NCBI GenBank assembly: GCA_951813295.1
Contig: CATOTI010000002.1
Location: 2,232,001 to 2,296,000 of the forward strand
Source of the DNA: an uncultured Pseudomonadales bacterium
Lineage (GTDB): Bacteria; Pseudomonadota; Gammaproteobacteria; Pseudomonadales; Azotimanducaceae
Direction of reading: 5' to 3'
Length of the DNA stretch: 64,000 bases
Part shown: piece after piece, positions 39,406 through 49,526 of the stretch
Layout: every line of letters starts with the position of its first letter
Position numbering within the stretch: position 1 is the first letter of the stretch
The notes under the pieces: generated by a model
What the model was told of the DNA's origin: nothing
The model's input: only the letters and a program-made list of their open reading frames with translations
Database searches by the model: none
Translations under genes and position numbers: made by a program

Positions 39406-41934
39406 CTAACCGGCCCCCGCCTCGAACAGCATCGCCATTAACTCACTCCGGCCGCGCGCCTGCTGGGGCCACGCGGACTGCAGCACGGTTCTCCCGCCTC
39501 CATCACGCAGCGAAATGTCGGCGCCGGTGTCCAGCAAGAGCCGCACGGCGTCCAGCTGATGAAAACGGATCGCTTCGTGCAGCGCGGTTGTCCGTCGCGC
39601 CCTGGCGTCTACGTCGACGCCGGCGTCCAACGCCACCTGAATGATATCCAGGTGGCCGAACTTGGCGGCGCCGACCAGTGCCTCGGCGTGCAACCCTTCG
39701 TCCGGCTGTGCGAGGTACCGACGGACCCAGTCGACCTGATGGGCCGCGGTCGCCGAGCCGATGTCCCATTCGAGCCCAGCTCGAGCAAGCGCTTCGGCCG
39801 ATGCGACGAGAGGAATGTGCTCGCGTGTCTGGGTTTGACCGGAGACGTATTGCAGCAACCGTTCCCGAATCCAGGGCGGGTCGATCAGATGGGGAGCCTG
39901 GCGGATGATTGCGTCCAGGGCATCACCATCATCGTCCAATGCTGCGTCCAGGAATCTCGCGCGACGGGCAAGAATCGCATCACGGTCTACCGCACGGAGG
40001 TTGAGGACATGGGCGATGTCCTCCAGAAGCGCCGCCGCCATGGTGTGGCCGTGAGCGCGCGCTTGGTCGATCGCGTTTCCTTCCGGATGTTCTGCGAGGG
40101 GATTAGTACCCAGGCAGCCAAGCTGCTCGATGATGCCAGTCTGTCCGTTTTGCGCCGCGAAACGCATGGCGTTCTCGCGCGTCGTCTGGTCCAAGCCGCG
40201 ACGCAGCAGTTGCCGGGCACCGAGCATGTCACCGTAGTGCGCGGGCCAATTGAGACCCATCCCGGTGTGGTTGGGGTCGAGATCGTTGTCCAGCAAGGTG
40301 TCGAGCACTTCTCGACTACCGAAGCGGGATGTAAACAACGTCAGGCCGCCGCCTAGCGGCCACCGCGCGGGCATTGAGGCGGGATGAAGCTCGGCGCCGG
40401 CTTCGATGAGTCGTGGGACCAAGTGGTCCTGACGCATGACGATCGCGCCCGTCAGCGGCGAGGACACCCAGTCCCGGCCACGCTGCGGCGGGTTCGGGTC
40501 TGCTCCCGCGTCGAGCAACAGGTCGAGGATCTCCCGATTGCCAGCGACGGCGGCGTAGGTCATCGGGAACTGACCGCTCCGTCCGCGCCCTGCTAACGAA
40601 CGATCAGCCGCCAACATTTGACGCACAATGCGCACCTGGCCTAGACCGATCGCGCTAAAGATGTCGGTCGCCGCACCGGCTGAAACGAGAGACGCCACCA
40701 TTCGAGGATCGCCGCGCCCCATTGCGGTCATGAGCGGGGTCAGGCCGTCCTCGTCCGGCAAGCTGGGATCGGCGCCGTGTGCGAGCAGCAAGTCGAGCGT
40801 GGCGAGATTCGCCAGACAGGCCTTCTGTAAGACACCGCGCTTACTCGCCTCGGCGGGGTTTTTGCGTAGCAATTGCCGCGTCTCGCGCATGAGACCCAGT
40901 TGCACGGTATTCAGCACGTCGTATTGTGCGCCGGCTTTGACGAGCATGCGGAAGATCTCCCCACCACGGTGACCGGCCGCCGTCGCTGTTGGCGGAGACA
41001 TCGCCCAGAAACGTCGATTCGGATTTGCGCCGTTCTTTAGGAGGAGTCGCACTATGCCTTTCTCGGCGCTCCACACCGCACCATCGAGCGGGGTACACAA
41101 GCACGCGTCTCCCTCGCCGCCGAGCACATCCATGTCGATGCCTTCGTCGATGAGGAACTGAGCCACGGCCAAGTGACCCCGCGTCGCCGGTCGAGACCAG
41201 TTGATGGCTCTCGCCACTGTCCGGTGCAGGAGCGTACTGCCGGTCGTCACGTCGCTGGGAGTACGAGCGTGGATCCGAGCTGGGTTCTCCTCGATCAGCT
41301 CTTTGGTGGCTTTGATATTTCCTTCGGTGACCGCCGTCCGCAGTGCTTCCAGTCGTTCGGGGAACGCGCCGGTCGACTGCATGTAGTTATCGGCTTGTGG
41401 AATGTCAGCCAGGTGGTCGGCCAGTTCGCCAAAACTGCCGAAATCGAGTTCTTGCGCAATCACCTGTTCGGCGTCCCGCCGCGAAAAGGCGGCCCCGAAA
41501 ACCGACCCGTCCGATGCGTTCGAGAATGCCGGCAGCGACTTCCGAATTCGGGTAGCCGCGATCTTGCGGTGCGCTTTGTGGTCCTCGACCAGGAAACCCG
41601 CCTGGTAGCGAAGATTCGTAAGGTCGTCGTGCTCCAACACGCGCGACATCGAAATCAGATCAGGCCAGTCGGTCGCCTGGTAGCTGAGCGCGACCGCCTC
41701 GCGAACTCGCGCCGCGCCGATGCGCGCTGCGAGGATCTCGCGCGGGTCTTCACCGACGAATTGAGGCAGAAAACGCAGCGTGGCAGTGCAGGCCTCGACG
41801 CCTGCTTGGTGTTGCGCATAGATCTCTTTTGCGCGGGTCCTCAGCACCCCCTCCGACGGGACCTGCCAGAATGCCGTCGGTGAGGGCGGTTCGTAGCTTG
41901 GATCGACGTACTGTCGAAGCGCGACCCACATCAA
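39406..41934 (-). CDS. Large ankyrin-repeat protein (842 aa)
   Basis: Multiple ankyrin units, e.g. DEDGLTPLMTAMGRGDPRMVASLVSAGA, ILDLLLDAGADPN, DAVRLLLDTGADISLRDGGGRTVLQSA. Confidence 0.88.
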   Translation of the reverse strand: MMWVALRQYVDPSYEPPSPTAFWQVPSEGVLRTRAKEIYAQHQAGVEACTATLRFLPQFVGEDPREILAARIGAARVREAVALSYQATDWPDLISMSRVLEHDDLTNLRYQAGFLVEDHKAHRKIAATRIRKSLPAFSNASDGSVFGAAFSRRDAEQVIAQELDFGSFGELADHLADIPQADNYMQSTGAFPERLEALRTAVTEGNIKATKELIEENPARIHARTPSDVTTGSTLLHRTVARAINWSRPATRGHLAVAQFLIDEGIDMDVLGGEGDACLCTPLDGAVWSAEKGIVRLLLKNGANPNRRFWAMSPPTATAAGHRGGEIFRMLVKAGAQYDVLNTVQLGLMRETRQLLRKNPAEASKRGVLQKACLANLATLDLLLAHGADPSLPDEDGLTPLMTAMGRGDPRMVASLVSAGAATDIFSAIGLGQVRIVRQMLAADRSLAGRGRSGQFPMTYAAVAGNREILDLLLDAGADPNPPQRGRDWVSSPLTGAIVMRQDHLVPRLIEAGAELHPASMPARWPLGGGLTLFTSRFGSREVLDTLLDNDLDPNHTGMGLNWPAHYGDMLGARQLLRRGLDQTTRENAMRFAAQNGQTGIIEQLGCLGTNPLAEHPEGNAIDQARAHGHTMAAALLEDIAHVLNLRAVDRDAILARRARFLDAALDDDGDALDAIIRQAPHLIDPPWIRERLLQYVSGQTQTREHIPLVASAEALARAGLEWDIGSATAAHQVDWVRRYLAQPDEGLHAEALVGAAKFGHLDIIQVALDAGVDVDARARRTTALHEAIRFHQLDAVRLLLDTGADISLRDGGGRTVLQSAWPQQARGRSELMAMLFEAGAG

Positions 41935-42099
41935 CTGCCAACAGCCCCTCGGCTGACTGTGGCTATAGCGATTCTGTCGGCGTCATTCGAGCGTTGGCGA
42001 ATAACGGTTTCTATCGAATGGGGCTCGGTAGGTCCTATGTACAGCTTCATATCGAGCTGGGGCCCGACGATACGGTAGTGGAGGTTCGAGAAGAACCGT

Positions 42100-43803
42100 T
42101 TAAATCGTACCTATAATCGGTAATCGTTGTGCGCAATAAAACGGGTCGAAAAACAAAAAGGGGTCGAAGCCGATAGGCGCGATGCCCTCGTTCTCCGCGA
42201 TCCACGTGCCGTCGGCCGCGAACACGCGGTTTTCCGGCGCCGTGACGAAGCCACCATCGATCAATGGGAACGCGGACGAGCTTCGGACGAGCCCGCCCCA
42301 CGTTCTGGTCCCGATCAGCGGACCCGCATCGAGCTGCCGGAAGATCCATGGGAAGTAGTCACCCCCGCTGCCGGCCCATTCGTTGATGAGCAGCACCTTC
42401 GGGCCGAGGACGCCCGCCGGCAAGCGCGCCGGGCGCTCGTCCCAGCGCCTCGTTCGTGTAGCCCGCGTGCAACCGGCGCGTCATCAGATCGACCACGTAG
42501 TCGTCGAGGAGACCTCCGGCATTGAACCGTTCGTCGATGATCGCGGCCTCTTTGTCCTGTTGTGCGAAGGAGTAGCGATCGAACGAAACGAGACCCGGAC
42601 CCCCGGTGTTCGGCATCCAGACATAGGCGATGCGGCCTTCCGACAGCGCATCGACGCGGCGCCGGTCGTCCTCGACCCAAGCGCGCACGCGCAAGTTCCT
42701 CTCCGAACTGATCGGGCGCACGGTGACATCGCGCGCCTCATCCGGATCGGTCGTCTCCCCACGCGAAGGGCGATCTGTCGTCCGGCCGTACCATCGAGCA
42801 GCTGGTACGGCTCGATCGATGCGTCGACCGGCACGCCATCGATCGCGAACACGTACTGGTCCTCAGTGACGTCGAGACGAGGTCGATCGAGCGGGGCATC
42901 CATCCCCGGATTCCAGCTCTCGAAGGTATAGATCCGCTCGATACGCCAGAGACCGTCACTCGCGACGAGATCAGCGCCGAGGGCGGCTCCGGAGGGCTTC
43001 GCGACCTCGGGGAAATCACCACCCCCGACGAAGCTGTGACCGACGGAGAGTTCGCCACTCACTTGGTCGAGGAGATAGGTCAGATCGGCTCGGCGCCGCA
43101 CGTGGTCGACGAGCGGCCCGTACTTCTCGAAGACCGACTTCCAATCGCGGCCGTGATGACCTTGGTCATAGAAGAAATCGCGTTGCTGTCCCACGCCTCG
43201 GTGAAGATCTGGCGCCACTCGGCGAGCCGATCTATACGCATCCTGAGGGCAACATCGATCTTGCCCGCGCCCGCTTTCGGCGGCTCCGATGTGCCGACGA
43301 TCCGCCACGCACCCTTGTCGCGAAAGAGCATCTTCTTGCCGTCAGCCGAGACGACCGTGACGGGCGTGGCGCCCCCGGCAGTACCCGGCGGGATGCGGGA
43401 TCGTACCGGACGAAGGGCGTGGCCTTGCGCTCCGCAATATCGAATTCTCGATCACCACGCCGCGTTCGCCGCCGCCCGCCGGGCGCGCGAGGAACACGAC
43501 GCCTTCGGGCCCGGCGATGAGACGCTGGAACGGCTTGGTCGGCATGGGCAGTGCGACGATTCGCCGCTCGATGGCGTCGATGTCGAGCGCGACGGTCGAA
43601 GCATCCTCCGAACCCGAACCCGCGGCCGGGTCATCGCTGCCGGCACCGTTCGTGCCGTTCTCGATCGGCTCGGTCTCCGGCTCTTCGCCGGCACCGGGCT
43701 CCGCCTCGTCTTCCGCGCCCGGCTCTTCGTCGCTTTCGTGTGGGAACGGCGTCGCCGCATCGACATCAAGGACGATCGCGTACGCCGAAGTGCTGGAATC
43801 CGC
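42100..43803 (-). pseudogene. Tricorn-type S41 peptidase pseudogene, N-terminus missing and several frameshifts
   Basis: Homologous segments shared across frames: SSTSAYAIVLDVDAATPFPHESDEEPG..., IDAIERRIVALPMPTKPFQRL, DVALRMRIDRLAEWRQIFTEAW, YGPLVDHVRRRADLTYLLDQVSGELSVGHSFVGGGD, RIAYVWMPNTGGPG, KVLLINEWAGSGGDYFPWIFRQLDAGPLIGTRTWGGLV. Confidence 0.82.
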
Positions 43804-43878
43804 GGTTCTAGCTCACGCTGCTGTGGGTCGCCTGCTGACAGAGCAGGATGACGGCCCACGGGTGGCTGTGGGCGCCGA
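43804..43878. repeat. 75-bp direct repeat, copy 1 (putative IS91-type element end next to GTTC/GAAC)
   Basis: GGTTCTAGCTCACGCTGCTGTGGG...GGCTGTGGGCGCCGA; two mismatches relative to 45098..45172; contains hairpins CCTGCT-GACAG-AGCAGG and GCCCAC-N8-GTGGGC. Confidence 0.88.
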
Positions 43879-43916
43879 GCTAGTTGAAGCTGAGCAAAGT
43901 TGAAGGCGGCTTTCCG

Positions 43917-44750
43917 TTAATCTGCACACCTCATTTGAATTTCATTAAATCGCAGAGTTGCCAGTTCACTTGGTTGGCCTTTTTTGCAGAAAGCTAATTT
44001 AGCCAATCTCCTATTTGGATTTTCAACAGCCAGTTTCCCATTTGCTATCTTCTGTTCCAACCTTGAAAAGGCTTCCTTAAACCGCTTGTCATCTCGGGCA
44101 CTTTTATAAAAGGACAAAGCGTAGCAATAATAAAACAAATTATATCTCAAAAAAGGGTATTCTGTCTGCATAAATAAACTACCTATGCCAAAATTGCAGG
44201 GGCCAATTGGTTGCTTTACTTCCCAATGGTACAACAGAAATTCTACCGCCTGGTCCAGTCGCTGTTCTGTATTTAGATAGGAACTATGCCTGAAGGCATC
44301 TAATGCCTCCAATGTAACTCCCGGATTAGAAAAATCTGTCAACCTGCTCTTTCCCAATTTTACTGCATTGCATCTCCAGCCCCCATCAGCATGTTGTATA
44401 TCAAATAAATGATCGAACGTCTTTTGAAGCCTTTCATCATCAACATATCCCAGATAGCATAGTACCCGAAGAGCTGTAATTGTGTGGCAGGGATAGATAC
44501 TGCCTGAAGGCATAAGTTTAAACCGACCGTCAGGTTTCCAGCATTGGAAAATCCTTGAAGACAACCCTCTGATTTCCGGATCTTCCTTGAGAAAACCCAG
44601 TTCCGTCAAGATGATGGCTGCGTCTCTGGCCGAAAAAGGACTCCCTTTCCCTATTCGGTTATCCTCAGTTGTCCAATAATCACCTTCCAGGTGATATCTC
44701 TTGGACATAATAAAATCTATGTCCGATTTATATTGTTCTCTCGGGTTCAT
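43917..44750 (-). CDS. AT-rich cargo gene: squalene cyclase/prenyltransferase-like alpha-alpha barrel protein (277 aa)
   Basis: DGGWRCNAVKLGKSRLTDFSNPGVTLEALDAFR and repeated helical units; strikingly AT-rich codon usage compared with neighbours. Confidence 0.6.
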   Translation of the reverse strand: MNPREQYKSDIDFIMSKRYHLEGDYWTTEDNRIGKGSPFSARDAAIILTELGFLKEDPEIRGLSSRIFQCWKPDGRFKLMPSGSIYPCHTITALRVLCYLGYVDDERLQKTFDHLFDIQHADGGWRCNAVKLGKSRLTDFSNPGVTLEALDAFRHSSYLNTEQRLDQAVEFLLYHWEVKQPIGPCNFGIGSLFMQTEYPFLRYNLFYYCYALSFYKSARDDKRFKEAFSRLEQKIANGKLAVENPNRRLAKLAFCKKGQPSELATLRFNEIQMRCAD

Positions 44751-44937
44751 TTTATTTCAATACTATGAATATCCTCAGATCGGCCTGAATATCGGGCTTT
44801 GGGGCAGTTTTGTTTATGGGTAAAATCGGGAGGATCCAAAGAACCAGGCACCAGTCCGCCTTACCGGAAGTTTGTCCATTCAGGCTCAGGGGTACCGCGT
44901 TTCAGGCACTGATCTGCGCCAACAACCCTTTTACGCA

Positions 44938-44960
44938 ATAGGCGGATAGGCGGATAGGCG
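44938..44960. repeat. Short tandem repeat (ATAGGCGG)x2.9
   Basis: ATAGGCGGATAGGCGGATAGGCG read directly. Confidence 0.7.
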
Positions 44961-45097
44961 AGATTACCGGCCCTTTCGGACATAGGCCAGAGTATCGATT
45001 TGGGGCGGACGTGGCACGTGCTCGTGCCACATCCTCGGTAGGCGGCCAACGGAGTGGTTCGTGGGTTAGGGATGTTGGACGGCTGGCAAGGTAGCTG

Positions 45098-45172
45098 GGT
45101 TCTAGCTCACGCTGCTGTGGGGCGCCTGCTGACAGAGCAGAATGACGGCCCACGGGTGGCTGTGGGCGCCGA
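45098..45172. repeat. 75-bp direct repeat, copy 2 (putative IS91-type element end next to GTTC/GAAC)
   Basis: 73/75 match to 43804..43878; lies just 3' of the transposase remnant at 45188..45420. Confidence 0.88.
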
Positions 45173-45187
45173 TCACGACGCGCTGAT

Positions 45188-45420
45188 CAGGTCGGGTTGC
45201 TGTGGTCTGGCGGTACGCGTCGAGGTGCCGGCGGCCCGCGCTTGCGTACATGCGCCAGAGTTCGGTTGATCAGCGCGGGGCCGGTCACATCCGCGATCAC
45301 CCGCAAAGTTCCGCCGCCGTGCGGACACAGGGTGATGTCAATCAGGAACACGCGCTTGAGGCGCTGCGCTCAGGTCAGCGGTGCCTGAGGGTCGGTGACC
45401 GGCGCGCTCGCTGGTTTGGC
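45188..45420 (-). mobile_element. IS91-family transposase C-terminal remnant (pseudogene)
   Basis: PLT*AQRLKRVFLIDITLCPHGGGTLRVIADVTGPALINRTLAHVRKRGPP resembles the IS91 tail ...LKRVFxIDIxxCPxCGGxLRVIA...ILAHL; internal TGA and a Cys-to-Gly change indicate decay. Confidence 0.78.
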
Positions 45421-45534
45421 CTGATTGGTGCGAAACCGATGGGTCTGGGAATTGCGGATGTGCGAGGTGGTCCGGGTGCAACCCTGGGAGACGGTCATCG
45501 CGAAAGTGGTGACACCCCCCACGGTCCTCTCCCC

Positions 45535-46587
45535 TCATCCTTCGAGGCGAACACCAAACGCCGTCTCCCATGTCTCGCCTGCCTGCAAGACCACGAGTCC
45601 ATCACCATTGTTGAAACAGTCCGTCTGACCCGACATGGGTTCCACTGCGACCACACCGAGATCGCGCATCCCGGTATACACCTGGATAAAACGGCACTGA
45701 CCGTCCTGCCACAAAACGATCGGCGCAGGCTCCCACCCTTCTGGATGGTCGTGGATTCGCGTTTCCAACTGGGGGACGGCGCGGGCGCTGGCGGTTGCTT
45801 TGAATCCATCATCCCAATATTTGTCACCCAGGGGCTGCCCTCGAGTGAAGTCGTCCGAAGGAAGCGCCAAACCCGTCGGATGGGTATCGCGTTTAGGCCC
45901 CGCAGGACCCGGGCCAATGGGCTCAGACACGTTGTACGTCGTCCGTCTATCGAACGCGACGACCGCATTCGAAACTGCACCTTCCAACTGAAAGTAAGGA
46001 TGCCAACCAACCATGAACGGAGCCGGCAGCCCCGTTTCTGAAACGTTGGTTGCTGCAACCTCAATCGCAAAACCATCGAAACCCAGGCTATAGGTGAAGG
46101 CAACATTCACGAGAAACGGGTAGCCCTCGTAGGAACCATCAAACGAGGCCGTCAACGTCAGTCGGGCATCACGCGACGTAGCGTCGCGATTAGATACGTT
46201 CAGTTCCTGTGGCAGGAGACCGTGGATGGCATGCTGACCGTTGCCCGTAATACGCGTCTCGACTTCATCCCAGTTGCAGGCAAGCTGGTGCTGCTCTCCG
46301 CCAAAGTTGAACAACCCGTTACGAACGCGGTTGGCAAAAGGTGCCATCACACCACCGGCAAACCCCCGCCGATGTGGCAGCACTTCCCTCAACTTGTTGG
46401 TTTGGGGATCCCTTAACAACAGACCATTGACCGCGCCTGCACCCGTGCTCCGGTTTTGCCCGCCTGGTGTATTGAGCAGAATTTCCGCCAATTCCCCATT
46501 TTCAGAATTGCCCAGAACTGCGACGCGAACCCGACGCCCTTGCTGGTCTGCGTAGGCATCTTCGGTAACTGTGAATACATCAGCCAC
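45535..46587 (-). CDS. Aldose 1-epimerase family protein
   Basis: GVMAPFANRVRNGLFNFGGEQHQL, HAIHGLLP, PAPFMVGWHPYFQLEG, VAVEPMSGQTDCFNNGDGLVVLQAGETW; likely GTG start at 46587. Confidence 0.82.
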   Translation of the reverse strand: MADVFTVTEDAYADQQGRRVRVAVLGNSENGELAEILLNTPGGQNRSTGAGAVNGLLLRDPQTNKLREVLPHRRGFAGGVMAPFANRVRNGLFNFGGEQHQLACNWDEVETRITGNGQHAIHGLLPQELNVSNRDATSRDARLTLTASFDGSYEGYPFLVNVAFTYSLGFDGFAIEVAATNVSETGLPAPFMVGWHPYFQLEGAVSNAVVAFDRRTTYNVSEPIGPGPAGPKRDTHPTGLALPSDDFTRGQPLGDKYWDDGFKATASARAVPQLETRIHDHPEGWEPAPIVLWQDGQCRFIQVYTGMRDLGVVAVEPMSGQTDCFNNGDGLVVLQAGETWETAFGVRLEG

Positions 46588-46639
46588 GTCGGACCCGCTC
46601 CTGCTGTAGCACTCGTTGCGTCTCCCCGCGTTCGTCCGG

Positions 46640-46795
46640 GCACTCTGTGTGCCGGCGCTATCGTGGCACGCTGCGTCTGATCGGGACCTGGCCGCCCCGC
46701 AGCTCATCGACCGCATCCTGACCGATTTGCGCAAGCGCGGCGCCCGCAAACCCCACCAACCAGACTTGCTCAGCGCCTCCTGGTCTGATGTCTCT
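46640..46795 (+). mobile_element. Second IS91-like transposase C-terminal remnant, opposite orientation, frameshifted
   Basis: RGTLRLIGT in one frame followed by LAAPQLIDRILTDLRKRGARKPHQPDLLSA in the next frame. Confidence 0.55.
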
Positions 46796-47263
46796 GGGGT
46801 GCGTACGCAGTGGCGTGCTTGGCTCTCTGTGCGTGCAATCTTCGTTCGGCAGAGTATGCATGGGCGCGTGTCAGCGTTGGGTTGCGACTGACGTGACCCT
46901 GAGTGCGCCTACGCGTCAATCGAGCACCCGACTCGGTCCGTTGAGGCTATGGGCGGCATGCCGGACATTTCCATCGAACCTGATCGGTTCGCCACCGCGC
47001 TCCGTCGCCCACCTGATCGGGCTGCGTGTTACTGAGGAAACTCTCGACGAGAGTGAAGGCCCCGGAAGGTCACCGGCTCAGCCGGGTGTTTGGAGCGCCC
47101 GTAGGAGTCGACAGAGTCTCCGGCCCATGCCCGTCGCACTTCACGCGAATGAAACCGCCATCGAGGTGGCTGGGTATAGAACGGAGGGATTGCGCGCACC
47201 GTGTCAGGGCAGAGCTAGACGAATCCGGCCCTGTCCTAGAGGGACGCCGACGGTTGGTCGGAG

Positions 47264-48325
47264 CTACTCCTCGCCGCCGCCGGCCAGCGCGTCTGCTTCT
47301 AAGCGACGTGCGCCGCGCAGGATGTTGCCGAACGAATAGTTGCCTTCGTGGCACGCGTACTCGTAGAGCGGCTCCGCGGTTTTCGGCCATCGGTATTCGC
47401 CGCTCCATGCCGCGGTCCACGTCGTCGGATCGTCGACGGTGAACGAATACATGAGATCGCCGTTTTCTTGCGGCGAGAAGCGCTCGGTGAGGTAGAGACT
47501 GGGCGCGCCGCCCGTGATCGTCCTTTGATTGTTCGGGTGGAAGTTCGTCGTTTCGACGACCAGCGTGTCGCCTTCCCACCGACCGATCGAGTCGCCCATC
47601 CATTTGTAGACGCCTTCGGGGGCGTGTGTGCCGTTCATCCGAACCACGCGTGCGTCGTGCACCATCTCATTCATGATCATGACGTGATCGGGCGTCTGCA
47701 CGATGCGTTTGTGGTTGTTATAGAGGCCCGGGAGAATCGGCGCGGTCGAGGTGAAGCTCATCAGACAGCGCTCGAAGAGCGGGCGGAGTTCGGGGTCGTC
47801 ATACGGGCCGCTGCCGTCACCCTCGTGCACCCACCAGGCGACGCCTTCGTTCTTGCGCCCGAAACCGGCAAAGGCAGCCATTCGCTGCTGCATGCCCGCC
47901 GGCGTGAATTGCGGCATTCGCCCGTTGGTCGGATTCGTGATGATCGACGTTCGAACCATGCCGTCGACGGTGAGGCCGGATTCGCCCGCATCGATCCAGA
48001 ACGTGTTGTAGCCGCCCACGTTTCCGGCGGCTCCGCCAGAACCGTCGCCGCCGACGGGGGGCGCTTCACGGTTCGGGTCGTTGTCGAGATCCGGCACGAT
48101 GCCGGCCAGTTGCTCACCTACGACCCGTTCAGCCTCCTCAGGCGTGACGAATGCCTTATCGCCGAACACTCCCGGGCGCTGCAGTGGCGTTTGCGTTGCC
48201 GTGTCGTAGTAGCCGGAGAAGTCTGGTTTGCCGTCGGCGGTACGCGCGATATCTGCGCTGCTACTCATGGCCCCGAGCACGGCGATCGTGCTGATGAGGC
48301 CGAGAATCTTGCGGTCTGTTGCCAC
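47264..48325 (-). CDS. Exported uncharacterised protein (copy B); paralogue of 24317..25381
   Basis: IARTADGKPDFSGYYDTATQTPLQRP...GRKNEGVAWWVHEGDGSGPYDDPELRPLFERC...; near-identical blocks to copy A. Confidence 0.75.
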   Translation of the reverse strand: MATDRKILGLISTIAVLGAMSSSADIARTADGKPDFSGYYDTATQTPLQRPGVFGDKAFVTPEEAERVVGEQLAGIVPDLDNDPNREAPPVGGDGSGGAAGNVGGYNTFWIDAGESGLTVDGMVRTSIITNPTNGRMPQFTPAGMQQRMAAFAGFGRKNEGVAWWVHEGDGSGPYDDPELRPLFERCLMSFTSTAPILPGLYNNHKRIVQTPDHVMIMNEMVHDARVVRMNGTHAPEGVYKWMGDSIGRWEGDTLVVETTNFHPNNQRTITGGAPSLYLTERFSPQENGDLMYSFTVDDPTTWTAAWSGEYRWPKTAEPLYEYACHEGNYSFGNILRGARRLEADALAGGGEE

Positions 48326-48481
48326 GTCATTCCTCGTTGGATAGCTCGATGGCTCCATACTACAGAGTGAACGGACGTGCGGGCATCGTCGGTGTGACGA
48401 TCGACGAGGGTGAAGACCGTCGTCGTGCGAGCCGGCGCGTCTCGTGTGCAATCATGTTTCGTTTGTTTGACCCCACGAAGA

Positions 48482-49489
<1,008 letters not shown>

Positions 49490-49526
49490 CTTCTTCTACT
49501 AACGCCTTTCCACTGGACTCATTTCA

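Noticed and set aside
47348-48370. 340-aa plus-strand ORF opposite the exported paralogue copy B
   Set aside because: Antisense shadow; the minus strand matches its paralogue at 24.3 kb.
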